64,000 nucleotides of DNA from Streptomyces sp. NBC_01244 (GCF_035987325.1 NZ_CP108488.1:1240001-1304000); one strand, 5' to 3'. Numbered from the stretch's first letter, positions 50,371 through 60,495 are shown. The notes: a model not told the origin generated them from the sequence alone. Numbers and translations: made by a program.

Positions 50371-51522
50371 ATGGACCGCCTCGACAACACCGTCCGCCCC
50401 TACCCCTGGGGCTCCACCACCGCCATCCCGGAACTCCTCGGCACCGCCCCCACCGGTGAGCCCCAGGCCGAGATGTGGATGGGGGCCCACCCCGGCGCGC
50501 CGTCCCGCACGGCGCGCGGACCTCTGAACGAGCTCATCGACGCCGCTCCCGTACGCGAACTGGGCGCCGCGGCCGTCGACACGTTCGGCCCGCGCCTGCC
50601 CTTCCTCCTGAAGCTGCTCGCCGCCGGCGCCCCGCTCTCCCTCCAGGTACACCCCGACCTCGCCCAGGCGCGGGCCGGATTCGCCGCCGAGGAGGCTGGG
50701 GGAATTCCGATCGACTCTCCCCACCGCACGTACAAGGACGCCAACCACAAGCCCGAACTGATCTGTGCTCTCACACCGTTCACAGGGCTGTGCGGCTTCC
50801 GCACCCCCATCGAGGCAGCCGGCTTCATCGGCGCACTGGGCGTCGACTCCCTCAAGCCGTACGTCGACCTGCTGGACGTGCGCCCCGAAGACGCCGCGCT
50901 GCGCGAGGTCATGACGGCCCTGCTCACTGCCGACCGCGAGCGGATGGTGCACACGGTCGCCGAAGCCGCTGCGGCCGCCGCCCGCCTCGGCGGTGCGCAC
51001 GCCCCGTACGCCGCCCTCGCCCACCACTACCCGAGCGATCCCGGCGTCATCGCCGCCATGTTGCTCAACCACGTCGAACTCCAGCCCGGCGAGGCCCTCT
51101 TTCTCGGCGCGGGCGTCCCGCACGCCTACCTCGACGGCCTGGGCGTCGAGATCATGGCCAACTCCGACAACGTGCTGCGCTGCGGACTCACGCCCAAGCA
51201 CATCGACGTCCCGGAGCTGCTGAAGATCGTCCGCTTCGAACCGAACGAACCGGCCGTTCTGCGCCCCCGGACCTCGGCGTCGGGCGAGGAGATCTACGAC
51301 ACCCCCGTCGACGAGTTCCGGCTCTCCCGCTTCGTACGGTCGCGGGGCGCCGCGCCCACCGACCTCACCGCCCCCACGCCTCAGATCCTGCTCGCCGTCG
51401 CAGGTCGGCCCAAGGCGAGCGGAGTGACCCTCTCCCCCGGCGAGTCGGTCTTCGTGCCGGCGGACGAAACGACCGAACTCTCCGGTACGGGCACGGTCTT
51501 TCGCGCCACCGTCGTAGCCTGA
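50371..51522 (+). CDS. manA: Mannose-6-phosphate isomerase, class I
   Basis: 383 residues of the type I phosphomannose isomerase family. It interconverts mannose-6-phosphate and fructose-6-phosphate in the cytoplasm. Zinc-ligand motifs are visible: LSLQVHPD, NHKPELICAL and GAGVPHAYLDG. The start of the fold, NTVRPYPWGSTTAIPELLG, is typical. The ATG follows GAGGAAGCTGGAACG. It is separated from the ABC operon by a terminator and about 185 bp, so it may have its own promoter. Together with the ROK kinase it suggests a mannose-containing substrate, though manA is also a housekeeping gene. Confidence 0.93.
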   Translation: MDRLDNTVRPYPWGSTTAIPELLGTAPTGEPQAEMWMGAHPGAPSRTARGPLNELIDAAPVRELGAAAVDTFGPRLPFLLKLLAAGAPLSLQVHPDLAQARAGFAAEEAGGIPIDSPHRTYKDANHKPELICALTPFTGLCGFRTPIEAAGFIGALGVDSLKPYVDLLDVRPEDAALREVMTALLTADRERMVHTVAEAAAAAARLGGAHAPYAALAHHYPSDPGVIAAMLLNHVELQPGEALFLGAGVPHAYLDGLGVEIMANSDNVLRCGLTPKHIDVPELLKIVRFEPNEPAVLRPRTSASGEEIYDTPVDEFRLSRFVRSRGAAPTDLTAPTPQILLAVAGRPKASGVTLSPGESVFVPADETTELSGTGTVFRATVVA

Positions 51523-51880
51523 TGCGACGCTGTCCGACCGGCTGCTGCTGAGCGCTCTCGGTCTCCCCCGCGTATCGATTCCCGTGCGCCGAGAATGCAA
51601 AGCGGCCAAGTCCGACATGACCTTCCAGGCTCTGTTCGCTTGACGAAACCACTGAGCACGAGAACGTCTGCGGCTTCCTCCGAGATCGGACTCACGTAGC
51701 GATGACGTGCTCCGCACGGAACTCGTCTGGCTATGCGAGCCGCTGACGCTCGCCGAAGGCGCCCTCGGTCCGGGGGATTTGGCCCAAGGCCGGGTAATTA
51801 GCGTTCTCGCAGGTCATGCAAGCGGTGTTGGTGTCCATGCTCTGGCGGCGTAGAGGCCGGGGCCGAGTTTGTGGATGAGG
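51523..51880. other. Gene-free stretch after manA
   Basis: No conserved reading frame is visible; part may be the eroded end of the IS4 element that follows. Confidence 0.35.
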
Positions 51881-52240
51881 CCACTGGTAGCCATCTGGAG
51901 AGCTGTCGATGCCGGCGGGCTGGACGACCAGGTCACGGGCGGTCTGGAGGGCGACGGTGAAGCGGCAGCGGTCCGTACCGTTGCCGGGCAGGGACTCGGC
52001 GGCCTCGCCCATCACAGTCGGCAGTGCCTGATAGAGCGTGAGCAGGGCCACACTTCCTGCTCGACGCCGGCTGGGTCACCAGAGCGCAGGACGCGCCCGT
52101 TCATGATCGTGTGGCGGAGTGGGTAGTACGCGGATTCTTGCTCCCACCGCTTGCGATAGAGACCCTCCAGCGCGGCCGCAGGGTAGCGGCGGGCGGCGGT
52201 CAGGGTAGTGGCCAGCCGGTACGAGCGCCGCCATGCGGGG
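51881..52240 (-). pseudogene. IS4-family transposase remnant
   Basis: The minus strand reads YRLATTLTAARRYPAAALEG, LYRKRWEQESAYYPLRHTIM, NGRVLRSGDPAGVEQEVW, then after a frameshift LLTLYQALPTVMGEAAESLP and RCRFTVALQTARDLVVQPAG. The Y-(2)-R-(3)-E signature region (LYRKRWEQE) of IS4 transposases is recognisable, but the N-terminal two thirds and the ends of the element are missing. Confidence 0.75.
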
Positions 52241-52661
52241 GTGGGCCATCTTCGCTTCGTGCTCGTTCTCGCTCACGGATTCGACTCTAGCCGCCAGCGA
52301 CGATGCGGAGCCTTCGGTCCAGGTCGGCCCCGGGATGGGACGGCCGCCCTCTGTACCGTGAATCCAGCCGATGACCCGATCTCGGCTCATGCAGTGGTGG
52401 CCGGCCTCTGTTCGAGGGCAGCCTGTCTGACCTCCAGGAGGCCAGGGCTCGCGCATTCCCCGCGGTACGGGGAATGCGCCCAACACGCTTTCCAATTCTC
52501 TCGAATGCAGTTCACCGGCGTCCGTACCGGTGCTGACCTGCGGCGGAGGTGGTCGTTGACCAGTCGTTGAACCTGGCCGGACGGTGGTGAATGAGACCAG
52601 AACTGAGACCGGGGAGTTGCTTGTCCGCGTGAGGAGCACCGGGTGTGGTGAACGGTGGTGG
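52241..52661. other. Intergenic region downstream of the export operon
   Basis: Apart from the terminator at 52451-52479 no feature is recognised. A minus-strand frame MSRDRVIGWIHGTEGGRPIP occurs but has no known family. Confidence 0.3.
52451..52479 (-). terminator. Terminator of the MacB-type export operon
   Basis: An 11-bp perfect stem, GCGCATTCCCC against GGGGAATGCGC, with a seven-base loop. Confidence 0.7.
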
Positions 52662-53891
52662 TCAGCTGGATGCGAGTGCTTCGGCGGGGGAGGTGCGGGC
52701 AGCGCGGGTTGCCGGGTAGAGGCCGGCGAGGGCTCCGATGGTGACGGCGGCCCCTACGCCGGCGAGGACGGCTTGGGTGGGGATGGTGACGGGCCAGTTC
52801 TGGTTGAGTGCCCAGCCGACGCTGACGGCCAGACCGATGACCACGCCGCTGATGCCACCGAGGGCGGAGAGGGCCACGGATTCGGCGAGGAACTGCAGCT
52901 TGATCTGGCCGCGGCCGGCTCCGATGGCCCGGCGCAGGCCGATCTCGGCTCGTCGTTCGAGCACGGAGATGACCATGGTGTTGGCGACTCCGATACCTCC
53001 GACCAGCAGGGCGATCGCTCCCAGCCCGAGGAACATCAGCTTGAAGGTGTTCTTGACGGCGAGCGCGGTGGTGAGGGCGTCGGAGGGGCGGCTGATGTTC
53101 ACCTGTTCGGGGTGCTGCGGGTTGACCGTCTGTGCGAGAACGTCGTGCACGTCGTTGACCGCCTCGTCGGCGGAGCGTACGTAGATGGTGGTCGGGTGTC
53201 CGTCGAAGCCGAGCTTGGCGGCGGCGTCCCAGCCGATCAGGGCGGAGCGGTCGATCTCGGGGGCGAGGGTGACGGGGCTCAGAATGCCGGCGACGGTGAA
53301 CCACTGGCCGCCCAGGTAGACGGCCGTGCCGGGGGTGTGGATGCCGAACCGGTCGGCGGCGACGGAGCCGAGGACGACTGCGGGGTATTGCTCGGTGGCC
53401 GCGTTGAGCCAGGTGCCCTTGGCGATCGTGGCGCCGATGGTGGCGGGCAGGTCGAGCCGGGTGGCCTGGACGGCGATGCCGGCGGTGTCGCGCTGGTCGG
53501 TCTTGTCGTTGCGGTGCACGGTGGCGTTGGAGACCGTGCCCACGGCGGAGACCTGGCGCACGGGTGCGATCCGGCTCACCATGGTCGCGGATTCCGCGGG
53601 TAGTTCGGACTTGGTTCCGAACGGGTCCTGTCCGGTGGTGGCGGTGAGCAGGTTGGTGCCGACCTTGGCGATCTGGGCCTCGATCTGTGCCTGACTGCCG
53701 GCGGTGATGCCGAGGATGGCGACCATCGCGGCGATGCCGATCGCGATGCCGAGGGCGGACAGGCACGCGCGCAGCGGGCGCCCGCGGACGCCGACCAGTC
53801 CGACACGGATGACGTCGCCGGGGCTGAGGCGGGCGGACGCCGGTAGTGGGGCGGGTGCCTCGGTCCGGGTCGGTGCGGTGACCGTGTTCAC
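52662..53891 (-). CDS. MacB/FtsX-type ABC transporter permease
   Basis: 409 residues. One membrane segment lies near the N-terminus ([20 protein letters not shown]), followed by a large extracytoplasmic MacB core domain, then three C-terminal segments ([60 protein letters not shown]). Family motif: [22 protein letters not shown]. Such permeases do not transport through the membrane in the usual way but drive export or signalling with an adaptor. The GTG start overlaps the ATPase stop (GTGA). Last gene of the operon 56515-52662. Confidence 0.92.
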   Translation of the reverse strand: MNTVTAPTRTEAPAPLPASARLSPGDVIRVGLVGVRGRPLRACLSALGIAIGIAAMVAILGITAGSQAQIEAQIAKVGTNLLTATTGQDPFGTKSELPAESATMVSRIAPVRQVSAVGTVSNATVHRNDKTDQRDTAGIAVQATRLDLPATIGATIAKGTWLNAATEQYPAVVLGSVAADRFGIHTPGTAVYLGGQWFTVAGILSPVTLAPEIDRSALIGWDAAAKLGFDGHPTTIYVRSADEAVNDVHDVLAQTVNPQHPEQVNISRPSDALTTALAVKNTFKLMFLGLGAIALLVGGIGVANTMVISVLERRAEIGLRRAIGAGRGQIKLQFLAESVALSALGGISGVVIGLAVSVGWALNQNWPVTIPTQAVLAGVGAAVTIGALAGLYPATRAARTSPAEALASS

Positions 53892-54625
53892 GTCTCGTCC
53901 CTAGGCTCGTAGCGCGGCGGGGGCAGTATCACCGCGGCTGTCATCGGGTCGAGTGGTTCGCTGTCGTAGCGAATGCGGCCGTCGAGGATCTCGACCCGGC
54001 GGGGCAGCGATCGGGCGATGGTCTGGTCGTGGGTGATGACGGCGATGGTGGTGCCGTCGGCATTGAGCTCGTGCAGCAGCCGCATCACCTGGGTGCCGGA
54101 GGCGGAGTCCAGCGCTCCGGTGGGCTCGTCGGCGAGCACGATCGCGGGCCGCCCCACCAGGGCGCGGGCGATGGCCACGCGCTGCCGTTCACCGCCGGAG
54201 AGTTCGTGGGGCCGGTGGGCGAGCCGGTGGCCCAGGCCTACGCGTCCCAGCGCCTCGGCGGCGAGGGAGCGGCGGCGTCGTCGTGGCACACCGTGGTAGA
54301 GCAGCCCGGTGGCGACGTTCTCCACCGCGCTCAGGTGTGGGGTGAGGAAGAACTGCTGGAAGACGAAGCCGATCCAGCGGGAGCGCACGGCTGACAGCTG
54401 ACGGTCGGTCAGGCGGGCGGCGTTGTGGCCCATCACCCTGACGTGTCCAGCGGTTGGCCGGTCCAGGGTTCCCATGAGCTGCAGCATCGTCGACTTGCCG
54501 GACCCGGAGGGGCCGACGACGGCCAGCAGCTCGCCGGGCCATACCCGCAAGGAGACCTCGCGCAGTGCGTGTACGCCCCCGGGGTAGGACTTGCCGACGC
54601 CGTCGAGTTCGATGACGGGGATCAT
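53888..54625 (-). CDS. MacB/LolD-type ABC transporter ATPase
   Basis: 245 residues. Walker [10 protein letters not shown] (residues 38-46), signature [20 protein letters not shown] and Walker [14 protein letters not shown] are intact, with the H-loop in [10 protein letters not shown]. Overlaps both neighbours (ATGA with the adaptor gene, GTGA with the permease gene). Energises the MacB-type permease. Confidence 0.94.
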   Translation of the reverse strand: MIPVIELDGVGKSYPGGVHALREVSLRVWPGELLAVVGPSGSGKSTMLQLMGTLDRPTAGHVRVMGHNAARLTDRQLSAVRSRWIGFVFQQFFLTPHLSAVENVATGLLYHGVPRRRRRSLAAEALGRVGLGHRLAHRPHELSGGERQRVAIARALVGRPAIVLADEPTGALDSASGTQVMRLLHELNADGTTIAVITHDQTIARSLPRRVEILDGRIRYDSEPLDPMTAAVILPPPRYEPRDET

Positions 54626-55902
54626 GAGGAGGGGACCTCCACTTTCACGCCTTCGTGCAGGTCCGGGCTGGTGACCTCCACGTTGCCACCGGCGAAGATG
54701 CCGAGCGTGACGGGCACCAGGCGGGTGGTGCCGTCGTCGGCCACGACCTGGACGGCGTAGGCGCCCTGGACGGTGGCCAGCAGCGACGTCACCGGTACGG
54801 CCAGCACGTTCTTGCGCTCGTCGCTGGTGAACAGCACCGTGACCGGGGCCCCGTCGAGTCTGCCCGCGTCCGCGGGTTTGTCGAGCGTGACCTTCACCTT
54901 GATGGTGGCGTTGTCGGTTCCGGAGCCGGCCTGGCTGTTGCCTGCCGGGCCCGCCCTGCCGGCGTTGTCGGGGGCTGTGGCGACGGTGCCGACGTCGCTG
55001 ATGTGACCTGAGGTCGTCGTGCCGCCAGGCAGCTGTACCTGCACGGCCGCTCCCTGCTTGGCCAAGGCCACCTTGCCGGTCGCCAGGTTCACGCTGACCA
55101 CCCGGTTCGTACCGGTGGCGCTCAGCACCGTGCCGGAAGCGGGGGCGCCGACCGTCCCGGTGACGGAGGCGACCCGGATCGCGGTGGGCTCCACCACGAC
55201 ATCCCCGAGCGCGACCGTGCCGGTCTGTGACCGCCCCTGAGCCTTCTGCCAGCTCTTGACCGCCTGGGCGGTGGCATCGCTGAAGTGCTTGTTGTCGGCC
55301 AGGTCGCTGCCGTAGCCGAGGGCCTTGAGATTCTCCTTCAGCTCCTGCACGTCCGCACCGTCGGACACGCCCACTTTCAGGTCACGCCAGGACGGGACCG
55401 ACCCGTACAGCAGCGGAACCGGCTTGTCATCCACGCGGTAGACCTGCTGGCCGCGCTCGATGGTCTGTCCCTGAGCGGGCAGCCACGTCAGCACGTTGGC
55501 ACCCGCGTTCGACGCACCGGACGTCCTGGATGGGCCGCCACCCGCCGTGCCGGGACCGGAACCGGAGCCCGCGGTGATCGTGTAGGAGCCGTCGAAGCCG
55601 AGCGTCCCGTCGACCTTGTCCTGCTCCACCAGGTCGGTTCTGGTGACCGCTGCTGTCGTCGGCCGGGCCGTGCCGGCTACCTGCTTGTCTCCCGTGGGGC
55701 GGACCGCGAGGTACGCTGCGGCGCAGCCTGCCACCAAGACCAGCGCCGTGCAGACGACCAGCCAGCGACCTCCCCGCCGGCCAGGGCGCGCCGCCTCGGA
55801 GGCAGGCGTGCCGGGTACCGGGAGGGCAGCGGTGATCGGGTCGGGGTCGGGTGGGCCGGTGACCGTGCCGGGGCCGGCCGCTGCGCCGTGGTCAGGGTTC
55901 AT
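54622..55902 (-). CDS. Membrane-fusion (HlyD/MacA-like) adaptor with peptidoglycan-binding domain
   Basis: About 426 residues. A cytoplasmic Pro-rich start is followed by one membrane anchor ([20 protein letters not shown]). The extracytoplasmic part has lipoyl/barrel-like strands, an inserted peptidoglycan_binding_1 helix bundle ([20 protein letters not shown] .. KSWQKAQG) and a C-terminal MFP-like domain ([20 protein letters not shown]). It probably links the transporter to the cell wall. The ATG at 55902 is favoured, though the ribosome site is weak; 54622 overlaps the ATPase start. Confidence 0.87.
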   Translation of the reverse strand: MNPDHGAAAGPGTVTGPPDPDPITAALPVPGTPASEAARPGRRGGRWLVVCTALVLVAGCAAAYLAVRPTGDKQVAGTARPTTAAVTRTDLVEQDKVDGTLGFDGSYTITAGSGSGPGTAGGGPSRTSGASNAGANVLTWLPAQGQTIERGQQVYRVDDKPVPLLYGSVPSWRDLKVGVSDGADVQELKENLKALGYGSDLADNKHFSDATAQAVKSWQKAQGRSQTGTVALGDVVVEPTAIRVASVTGTVGAPASGTVLSATGTNRVVSVNLATGKVALAKQGAAVQVQLPGGTTTSGHISDVGTVATAPDNAGRAGPAGNSQAGSGTDNATIKVKVTLDKPADAGRLDGAPVTVLFTSDERKNVLAVPVTSLLATVQGAYAVQVVADDGTTRLVPVTLGIFAGGNVEVTSPDLHEGVKVEVPSS

Positions 55903-55930
55903 TGGCACGTCATCCTGTTCTGTCGGTGGA

Positions 55931-56515
55931 TCATCCCGCACCGCTCCCGGGCGCAGAGCCGGCCGGCTTCGACATGACCGACTGGCACGCCTTGTTCGCC
56001 GCGTCCATCTTCTGCGGGTCCACATTTCCTTCGACGCGCAGCGAACCGCTTCCGTCCGGGTCCTGCATGTTCACGCCGTGCTCGCGCATGCACTGGGCCA
56101 TCTTGGTGAGCATGTCCTTGGCCTTCGGGTCGTTCATGCTCGAACCGCCGGCGCTGAGGAAATGCTGGCATTCCTGCAGGGCCGCCTGCACCTTGGTCGG
56201 GTCCTGGCCCGGACCGCCGAGCCTGACGGAACCGCCCGCCTGCGCGTCCGGCACGTCCACGCCCTTGTCGCGCATGCAGCGGGCGAACTGCAGCTGTGCG
56301 TCCTCGGGGTTCGCCGCCCCCGGAGACGGACTCGCCGAACTCCCGGCTTGCGAGCCGTTGCCGAGGCTGGCCACCTTCGGGCCGCCGTCCTGGCCGCCGC
56401 CGCAGCCGGCCAGCACCAGTGCCGCCACTCCCACCCCCACACCGGCCAGCCCCCGCCGGAGCCTGGAAGGCGTGCGCAGCGTGGGAGCAGGCCGGATCAG
56501 TGTGCTGATCTTCAT
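55931..56515 (-). CDS. Small lipoprotein with two tandem CMR-type repeats
   Basis: 194 residues. The lipoprotein signal ends VAALVLAGCGGGQ (Cys about residue 38). After a Ser/Pro-rich linker come two related ~45-residue units: FARCMRDKGVDVPDAQAGGS ending in ALQECQHFL, and MAQCMREHGVNMQDPDGSGS ending in ANKACQSVM. Each has two cysteines, so one disulfide per unit is likely. I do not know an assigned function; such proteins often accompany MacB-type operons of actinobacteria. It is the first gene of the operon, divergent from the response regulator. Confidence 0.82.
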   Translation of the reverse strand: MKISTLIRPAPTLRTPSRLRRGLAGVGVGVAALVLAGCGGGQDGGPKVASLGNGSQAGSSASPSPGAANPEDAQLQFARCMRDKGVDVPDAQAGGSVRLGGPGQDPTKVQAALQECQHFLSAGGSSMNDPKAKDMLTKMAQCMREHGVNMQDPDGSGSLRVEGNVDPQKMDAANKACQSVMSKPAGSAPGSGAG

Positions 56516-56707
56516 CTTCTCGTACCCTTCGCCCTAGGGCCGGATTCGGCCGTCGGCACCAAGGAATACGCGGCTCGGCATTTCATGGGCGTTCCAGTTT
56601 TCTGTTATGCCGCAGAAACATTCGACGCGATACCACTTGGCGCAGGGAAAGCCGGCGCCCGATATATGCCCGGCGGCGACCCGCGGACAGGAAGAAGGGA
56701 ACGAGCG

Positions 56708-57361
56708 ATGCGCGTATTGGTGGCCGAGGACGAGCACGTGCTCGCCGACCTGGTGGCAGCGGGTCTGCGCGCGTACGCGATGGCCGTCGATATCGCCTAC
56801 GACGGCCCCAGCGCCCAGCAGCGGCTGGCGGTCAACGACTACGACGTGCTCGTGCTGGACCGCGACCTGCCCGGCGTCCACGGTGACCAGATCTGCCGGG
56901 AGCTGACCGGGAGAGGCGCCCGCACCCGCATCCTCATGCTCACCGCAGCCGGCACGGTGGCCGACCGGGTCCAAGGACTGCGGCTGGGCGCCGACGACTA
57001 CCTGCCCAAGCCCTTCGAATACGACGAACTGGTCGCCCGAGTCCAGGCGCTCGGCCGCCGCACCCAGACCGCACTGCCGCCCATCCTGGAAAAGGGCGGC
57101 CTCGTGCTCGACGCCGCGAACCGCCAGGTCCACCGGAACGGCCGCTATCTGGCGTTGTCCCGCAAGGAGTTCGCCGTCCTCGAAGTGCTGCTGCGGGCCA
57201 GGGGGGCGGCGGTCAGCACGGAGGAGCTGCTGGAACGCGCCTGGGACGAGAACGCCGACCCGTTCACCAACGCCGTCCGCGTCACCCTCTCCAGGCTCCG
57301 CAGCAAACTCGGACAGCCCCCGATGATCGAGACCCTGCCTGGCATCGGCTACCGGATATGA
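56708..57361 (+). CDS. OmpR/PhoB-family response regulator
   Basis: 217 residues. Receiver domain: acidic pair in VAEDEH, phosphoacceptor Asp51 (VLVLDRDLPG), ..MLTAAG, and Lys in DDYLPKPF. The C-terminal winged helix ends TLSRLRSKLGQPPMIETLPG. The ATG (56708) follows GAAGGGAACGAGCG. Overlaps the kinase gene by ATGA. It probably controls the divergent export operon. Confidence 0.93.
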   Translation: MRVLVAEDEHVLADLVAAGLRAYAMAVDIAYDGPSAQQRLAVNDYDVLVLDRDLPGVHGDQICRELTGRGARTRILMLTAAGTVADRVQGLRLGADDYLPKPFEYDELVARVQALGRRTQTALPPILEKGGLVLDAANRQVHRNGRYLALSRKEFAVLEVLLRARGAAVSTEELLERAWDENADPFTNAVRVTLSRLRSKLGQPPMIETLPGIGYRI

Positions 57362-58707
57362 ACGCGGCGCCCGTGCACCCCAACCCCGTCCACCCGCCCG
57401 TCCAGGCCGACCACCCCAGGAAGGTACGCCGCCTGCTGCCGACCGTACGGGTCCGCCTGACCGCCCTGTACGGCGGACTGTTCTTCCTCGCCGGCACGCT
57501 ACTGATCACCGTCATCTACCTGTGGTTCCAGCAGCGCACGGCCACTGCTAGGACCGTGTCCGTCGGAACCGAAGCGGGCACACCGCTCGGCTCCCGACCC
57601 CCCATCGTCGGACCGCTCCCCTCGCTGCCCGGGCAATGGCGGCAGTCGGCCGTGCAGCCGCCGAACATCGTGCCGGGGGCGGTGACCGACGCCATCGCGC
57701 GGTACAGGCACGAAATGCTGCAGGAGCTACTGACCGTCTCCGGCATCGCACTCGCCCTGCTGGTGCTCCTCGCTATGCTGCTGGGCTGGTGGATGGCCGG
57801 GCACGTCCTGCGACCGGTCCACGCGATCACTACGACCGCCCGGCGGCTGTCCTGGGAGAACCTGCACGAACGGATCGCCCTCACCGGCCCCCGCGACGAG
57901 TTCAAGGAACTCGCCGACACCTTCGACGACCTCCTTGACCGGCTGCACAACGCCTTCTCCAGTCAGCGGCGCTTCATCGCCAACGCCTCCCACGAACTAC
58001 GCACCCCCCTGACCATCCAACGCGCCGCCATCCAGATCGGTCTCGCCGACACCTCCCCCTCACCCGACAGCCTCAACACGGTCAGGCAGCAGCTCCTCGA
58101 CGCCAACCGCCGTGCCGAACGCCTCATCGACGGACTGCTGCTCCTCGCCCAGGGCGAACAAGGGCTCACCCACCGCGAACCGGTCGCGCTGGACGAAGTG
58201 GCCGCCGAGGTGGCCCGCCAACATGAGTCCGTCGCGACCGCCTCCGGCGTCACGGTCGACCTGGACCTGCACCCGGTCAGCGTCCTGGGCAACCCGGTCC
58301 TGCTCACCCACCTCGTGACCAACCTGGTCCAGAACGCGATCCGGCACAACCACCGCGGCGGCGCGCTGCAGATCCGCACATCCCCGCACGGTGGACTGGT
58401 CGTCCACAACAGCGGACCCTACGTGCCCGCGGACACCCTCCCCGAGCTGTTTGAGCCCTTCCGGCGAGGCGTCACCGCTCGCACCGGCTCCACCAAGGGC
58501 GCCGGACTGGGCCTGTCCATCGTCCGCTCCATCGCCCAGGTCCATGCCGGGACCGTCACCGCCCGTCCGAACCCCGACGGGGGCCTGGAGGTCCACGTCA
58601 GCCTGCCTCAACTACCCACCGTCGCCATCGGTACCCGCAGCCCGCAGCCGGCGCCCGCCGGGTATCGGTCCCCGCAGACCAACAGCCCCGTATCGCCCAG
58701 CACGTGA
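57358..58707 (+). CDS. Sensor histidine kinase
   Basis: 449 residues. Two membrane segments (about 33-58, TALYGGLFFLAGTLLITVIY, and 124-148, GIALALLVLLAMLLGWWMAG) flank a ~70-residue Pro-rich extracellular sensor. HAMP follows, then the H box with His212 (NASHELRTPLTIQRAAIQIG), N box LVTNLVQNAIRHN, and G boxes around KGAGLGLSIVRSIAQ. Partner of the response regulator just upstream. The signal is probably a wall- or membrane-acting stress handled by the divergent MacB-type system. Confidence 0.93.
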   Translation: MNAAPVHPNPVHPPVQADHPRKVRRLLPTVRVRLTALYGGLFFLAGTLLITVIYLWFQQRTATARTVSVGTEAGTPLGSRPPIVGPLPSLPGQWRQSAVQPPNIVPGAVTDAIARYRHEMLQELLTVSGIALALLVLLAMLLGWWMAGHVLRPVHAITTTARRLSWENLHERIALTGPRDEFKELADTFDDLLDRLHNAFSSQRRFIANASHELRTPLTIQRAAIQIGLADTSPSPDSLNTVRQQLLDANRRAERLIDGLLLLAQGEQGLTHREPVALDEVAAEVARQHESVATASGVTVDLDLHPVSVLGNPVLLTHLVTNLVQNAIRHNHRGGALQIRTSPHGGLVVHNSGPYVPADTLPELFEPFRRGVTARTGSTKGAGLGLSIVRSIAQVHAGTVTARPNPDGGLEVHVSLPQLPTVAIGTRSPQPAPAGYRSPQTNSPVSPST

Positions 58708-58877
58708 GGTGTCGGGTGCCCTTCGGAACCAGAGGTTCGAGTGACCTCGGCCAGAAGTTCGCTCTGGGCTCCGCCGACTCGCGGCAACACCGCGATGCCG
58801 CCCAGCGGCTCCTGATCGATGCTGATGACAGTGCCTGATCGGGTGACCTGAACCGAATCTGCAACCACGGAACGACG
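58708..58877. other. Short gene-free stretch
   Basis: No recognisable protein or site between the kinase stop and the hairpin next to the transposase fragment. Confidence 0.3.
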
Positions 58878-58908
58878 AAGGCCCCGACCGCACTGCGGTC
58901 GGGGCCTT
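58878..58908. terminator. Hairpin flanking the transposase fragment
   Basis: AAGGCCCCGACCGCA pairs with TGCGGTCGGGGCCTT. It lies at the exact edge of the IS5 transposase fragment and about 170 bp beyond the kinase stop. Confidence 0.55.
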
Positions 58909-58910
58909 AC

Positions 58911-59158
58911 GTTTGCCCATGCCCTTGATGTTCGGGGCTCCCTTGCGTGAGATGACGGGCAGGATCCGGCGTTTACGCAGCTCATCGCGGTTGGGGTTGG
59001 AGTCGTAGCCCTTGTCTCCGAGCAGGGCGTCCGGGCGCCTGCGGGGTCGGCCGGGACGGCCCGCCACGGGTGGGATGCCGTCGACCAGGGCGAGGGTCTG
59101 GGTGACGTCGTTGACGTTCGCCGCGGTCGTGATGACTCTGAGCGGGGTGCCGTGTGTC
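58911..59158 (-). pseudogene. IS5-family transposase fragment
   Basis: The minus strand encodes GTPLRVITTAANVNDVTQTL, ALVDGIPPVAGRPGRPRRRP and DALLGDKGYDSNPNRDELRK, the central DDE region (second aspartate in GDKGYD) of a streptomycete IS5-type transposase. Both ends are missing. Its right edge joins a DUF4394 gene fragment at about 59160. Confidence 0.8.
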
Positions 59159-59162
59159 CGGT

Positions 59163-59818
59163 CTGCGGGGTGACACCAAGCTCGTCGGCATCGACTTCCG
59201 GGTGCAGAACGAGAAGCTCTACGGGGTCGGTGACCGCGGCGGCATCTACACCCTCAGCACCACCAACGCCAAGGCCGTGAAGGTCTCCCAGCTCACCGTG
59301 GCCCTGTCGGGCACGCGGTTCGGAGTTGACTTCAACCCGGCCGCCAACCGGCTGCGCGTCATCTCCGACACCGGCCAGAACCTGCGCCACAACATCGACG
59401 ACGCCACGGCCACCCTGGGCACCACCCTCGACGGCACGCTGACCAACCCCACCACCCCGCCGTCGACCGCCATGGGCGTCACCGGCGCCGCTTACACCAA
59501 CAACGACCTGAACGCGGCGACCGCGACGACCCTGTTCGACCTCGACACGATGGCCGACCGGATCTCCCTGCAGTCCCCCGCCAACACCGGCGCCCTCGCC
59601 CCCACCGGAAACCTCGGCATCAACGCCGTACCGGACGCCGGCTTCGACATCTACTTCAACGCCAAGACCGGCACGAACAAAGGCTTCGCCGCCCTCAGCA
59701 CGGGCAGCTCCTACAGGCTGTACGAGATCAACATCCTCACCGGCAAGGCCACCAACCAAGGTTCACCTGAACCGGCAGCAGGTCACCGACATCGCTCTGC
59801 CACTGAACCAGGAGCTGA
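59163..59818 (+). pseudogene. DUF4394 protein gene, truncated and frameshifted
   Basis: The frame begins inside the domain with GLRGDTKLVGIDFRVQNEKL and continues through RFGVDFNPAANRLRVISDTG, NLRHNIDD, LFDLDTMADRISLQSPANTG and YRLYEINILTGKATNQG. A frameshift near 59757 moves the expected ending QQVTDIALPLNQ into another frame. The signal peptide and first part are lost at the IS5 junction. DUF4394 proteins are secreted beta-propeller-like proteins of unknown role. Confidence 0.8.
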
Positions 59819-60259
59819 CGACGAGGATGTCGGCGGCGAGGCCGAGGAGGAGGATGCCCGCGCAGACGATGGCCCAGATGGACCTGCGTAGCAATGACTG
59901 GCAGGCGACCACGGTGCCGGGGTTCTGCGGGTGCTAGGTGACCTGGATGATCTCGACGCGGCTCTGGGTGTACATGGAACGGCTCTGGCCGTGCATGTCC
60001 GTGTACACATAGTTCCCCGTCTTGCCGAACAGGTCGGTCATCATGTCGAGCCGTACCGCCTCGACGGTGAGCACGACGGTCACGAGGGCGACGGCCCCGG
60101 CCCCGAGCCTGAATACGCGTGTCCGCCTGTCCTGCTCGGGCTCGGTCAGGGCGTGGACGGTGACAAAGGCCGAACCTTCGACGGTCTCCCCAGCCTTCTC
60201 GGCGCGCTCGGGCAGGGTCGCGTTGACCGCGTCGACCAGGGCACCCGCGGCATGTCAGG
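59819..60259 (-). pseudogene. Broken gene for a small membrane protein
   Basis: The minus strand reads NATLPERAEKAGETVEGSAF, a hydrophobic segment LGAGAVALVTVVLTVEAVRL, then DLFGKTGNYVYTDMHGQSRS, an in-frame TAG at 59936-59938, and a second segment SIWAIVCAGILLLGLAADIL. There is a stop just upstream with no start codon, and the 3' end merges with antisense of the DUF4394 tail. Family not recognised. Confidence 0.6.
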
Positions 60260-60406
60260 CGCGGTCGCGGACCTTGGTTACACGCGACGTCGTGCTGGCC
60301 GCCCCTGAACACGAACCGGACCTCGACAGCGGGGCCGATCCGAGCTCCCCGCCGTTTCCGATTTGTGTCGGCTCGACCGGAGTCACGACGCTCTCAACGC
60401 TGCGTA

Positions 60407-60495
60407 GTCAGCACCAAGTCAGCACGGGACAGGTTGCGAGGGGTGCTGACATGGGGTTTCAGGTCAGCACCAAGTCAGCACGGGAGTCAGCACCA
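60407..60495. repeat. Cluster of GTCAGCAC repeats
   Basis: A 23-bp unit (GTCAGCACCAAGTCAGCACG plus GGA) occurs at 60407-60429 and again at 60463-60485. A further GTCAGCACCA is at 60486-60495 and one inverted GTGCTGAC at 60443-60450. Thus five direct and one inverted GTCAGCAC occur within 90 bp. The cluster lies 170-250 bp before the MFS transporter gene. Confidence 0.65.

Noticed and set aside
51881..52240. Complete IS4 element
   Set aside because: Only the C-terminal third of the transposase is visible, frameshifted, and no terminal inverted repeats were found.
59737..60312. Intact membrane-protein gene on the minus strand
   Set aside because: An in-frame TAG at 59936-59938, no start codon at the 5' end, and a 3' end fused to antisense of a DUF4394 remnant show that it is broken.
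60407..60495. Replication-origin iterons or a CRISPR array
   Set aside because: Too few and unevenly spaced copies, no Rep or cas gene nearby, and no AT-rich unwinding region.
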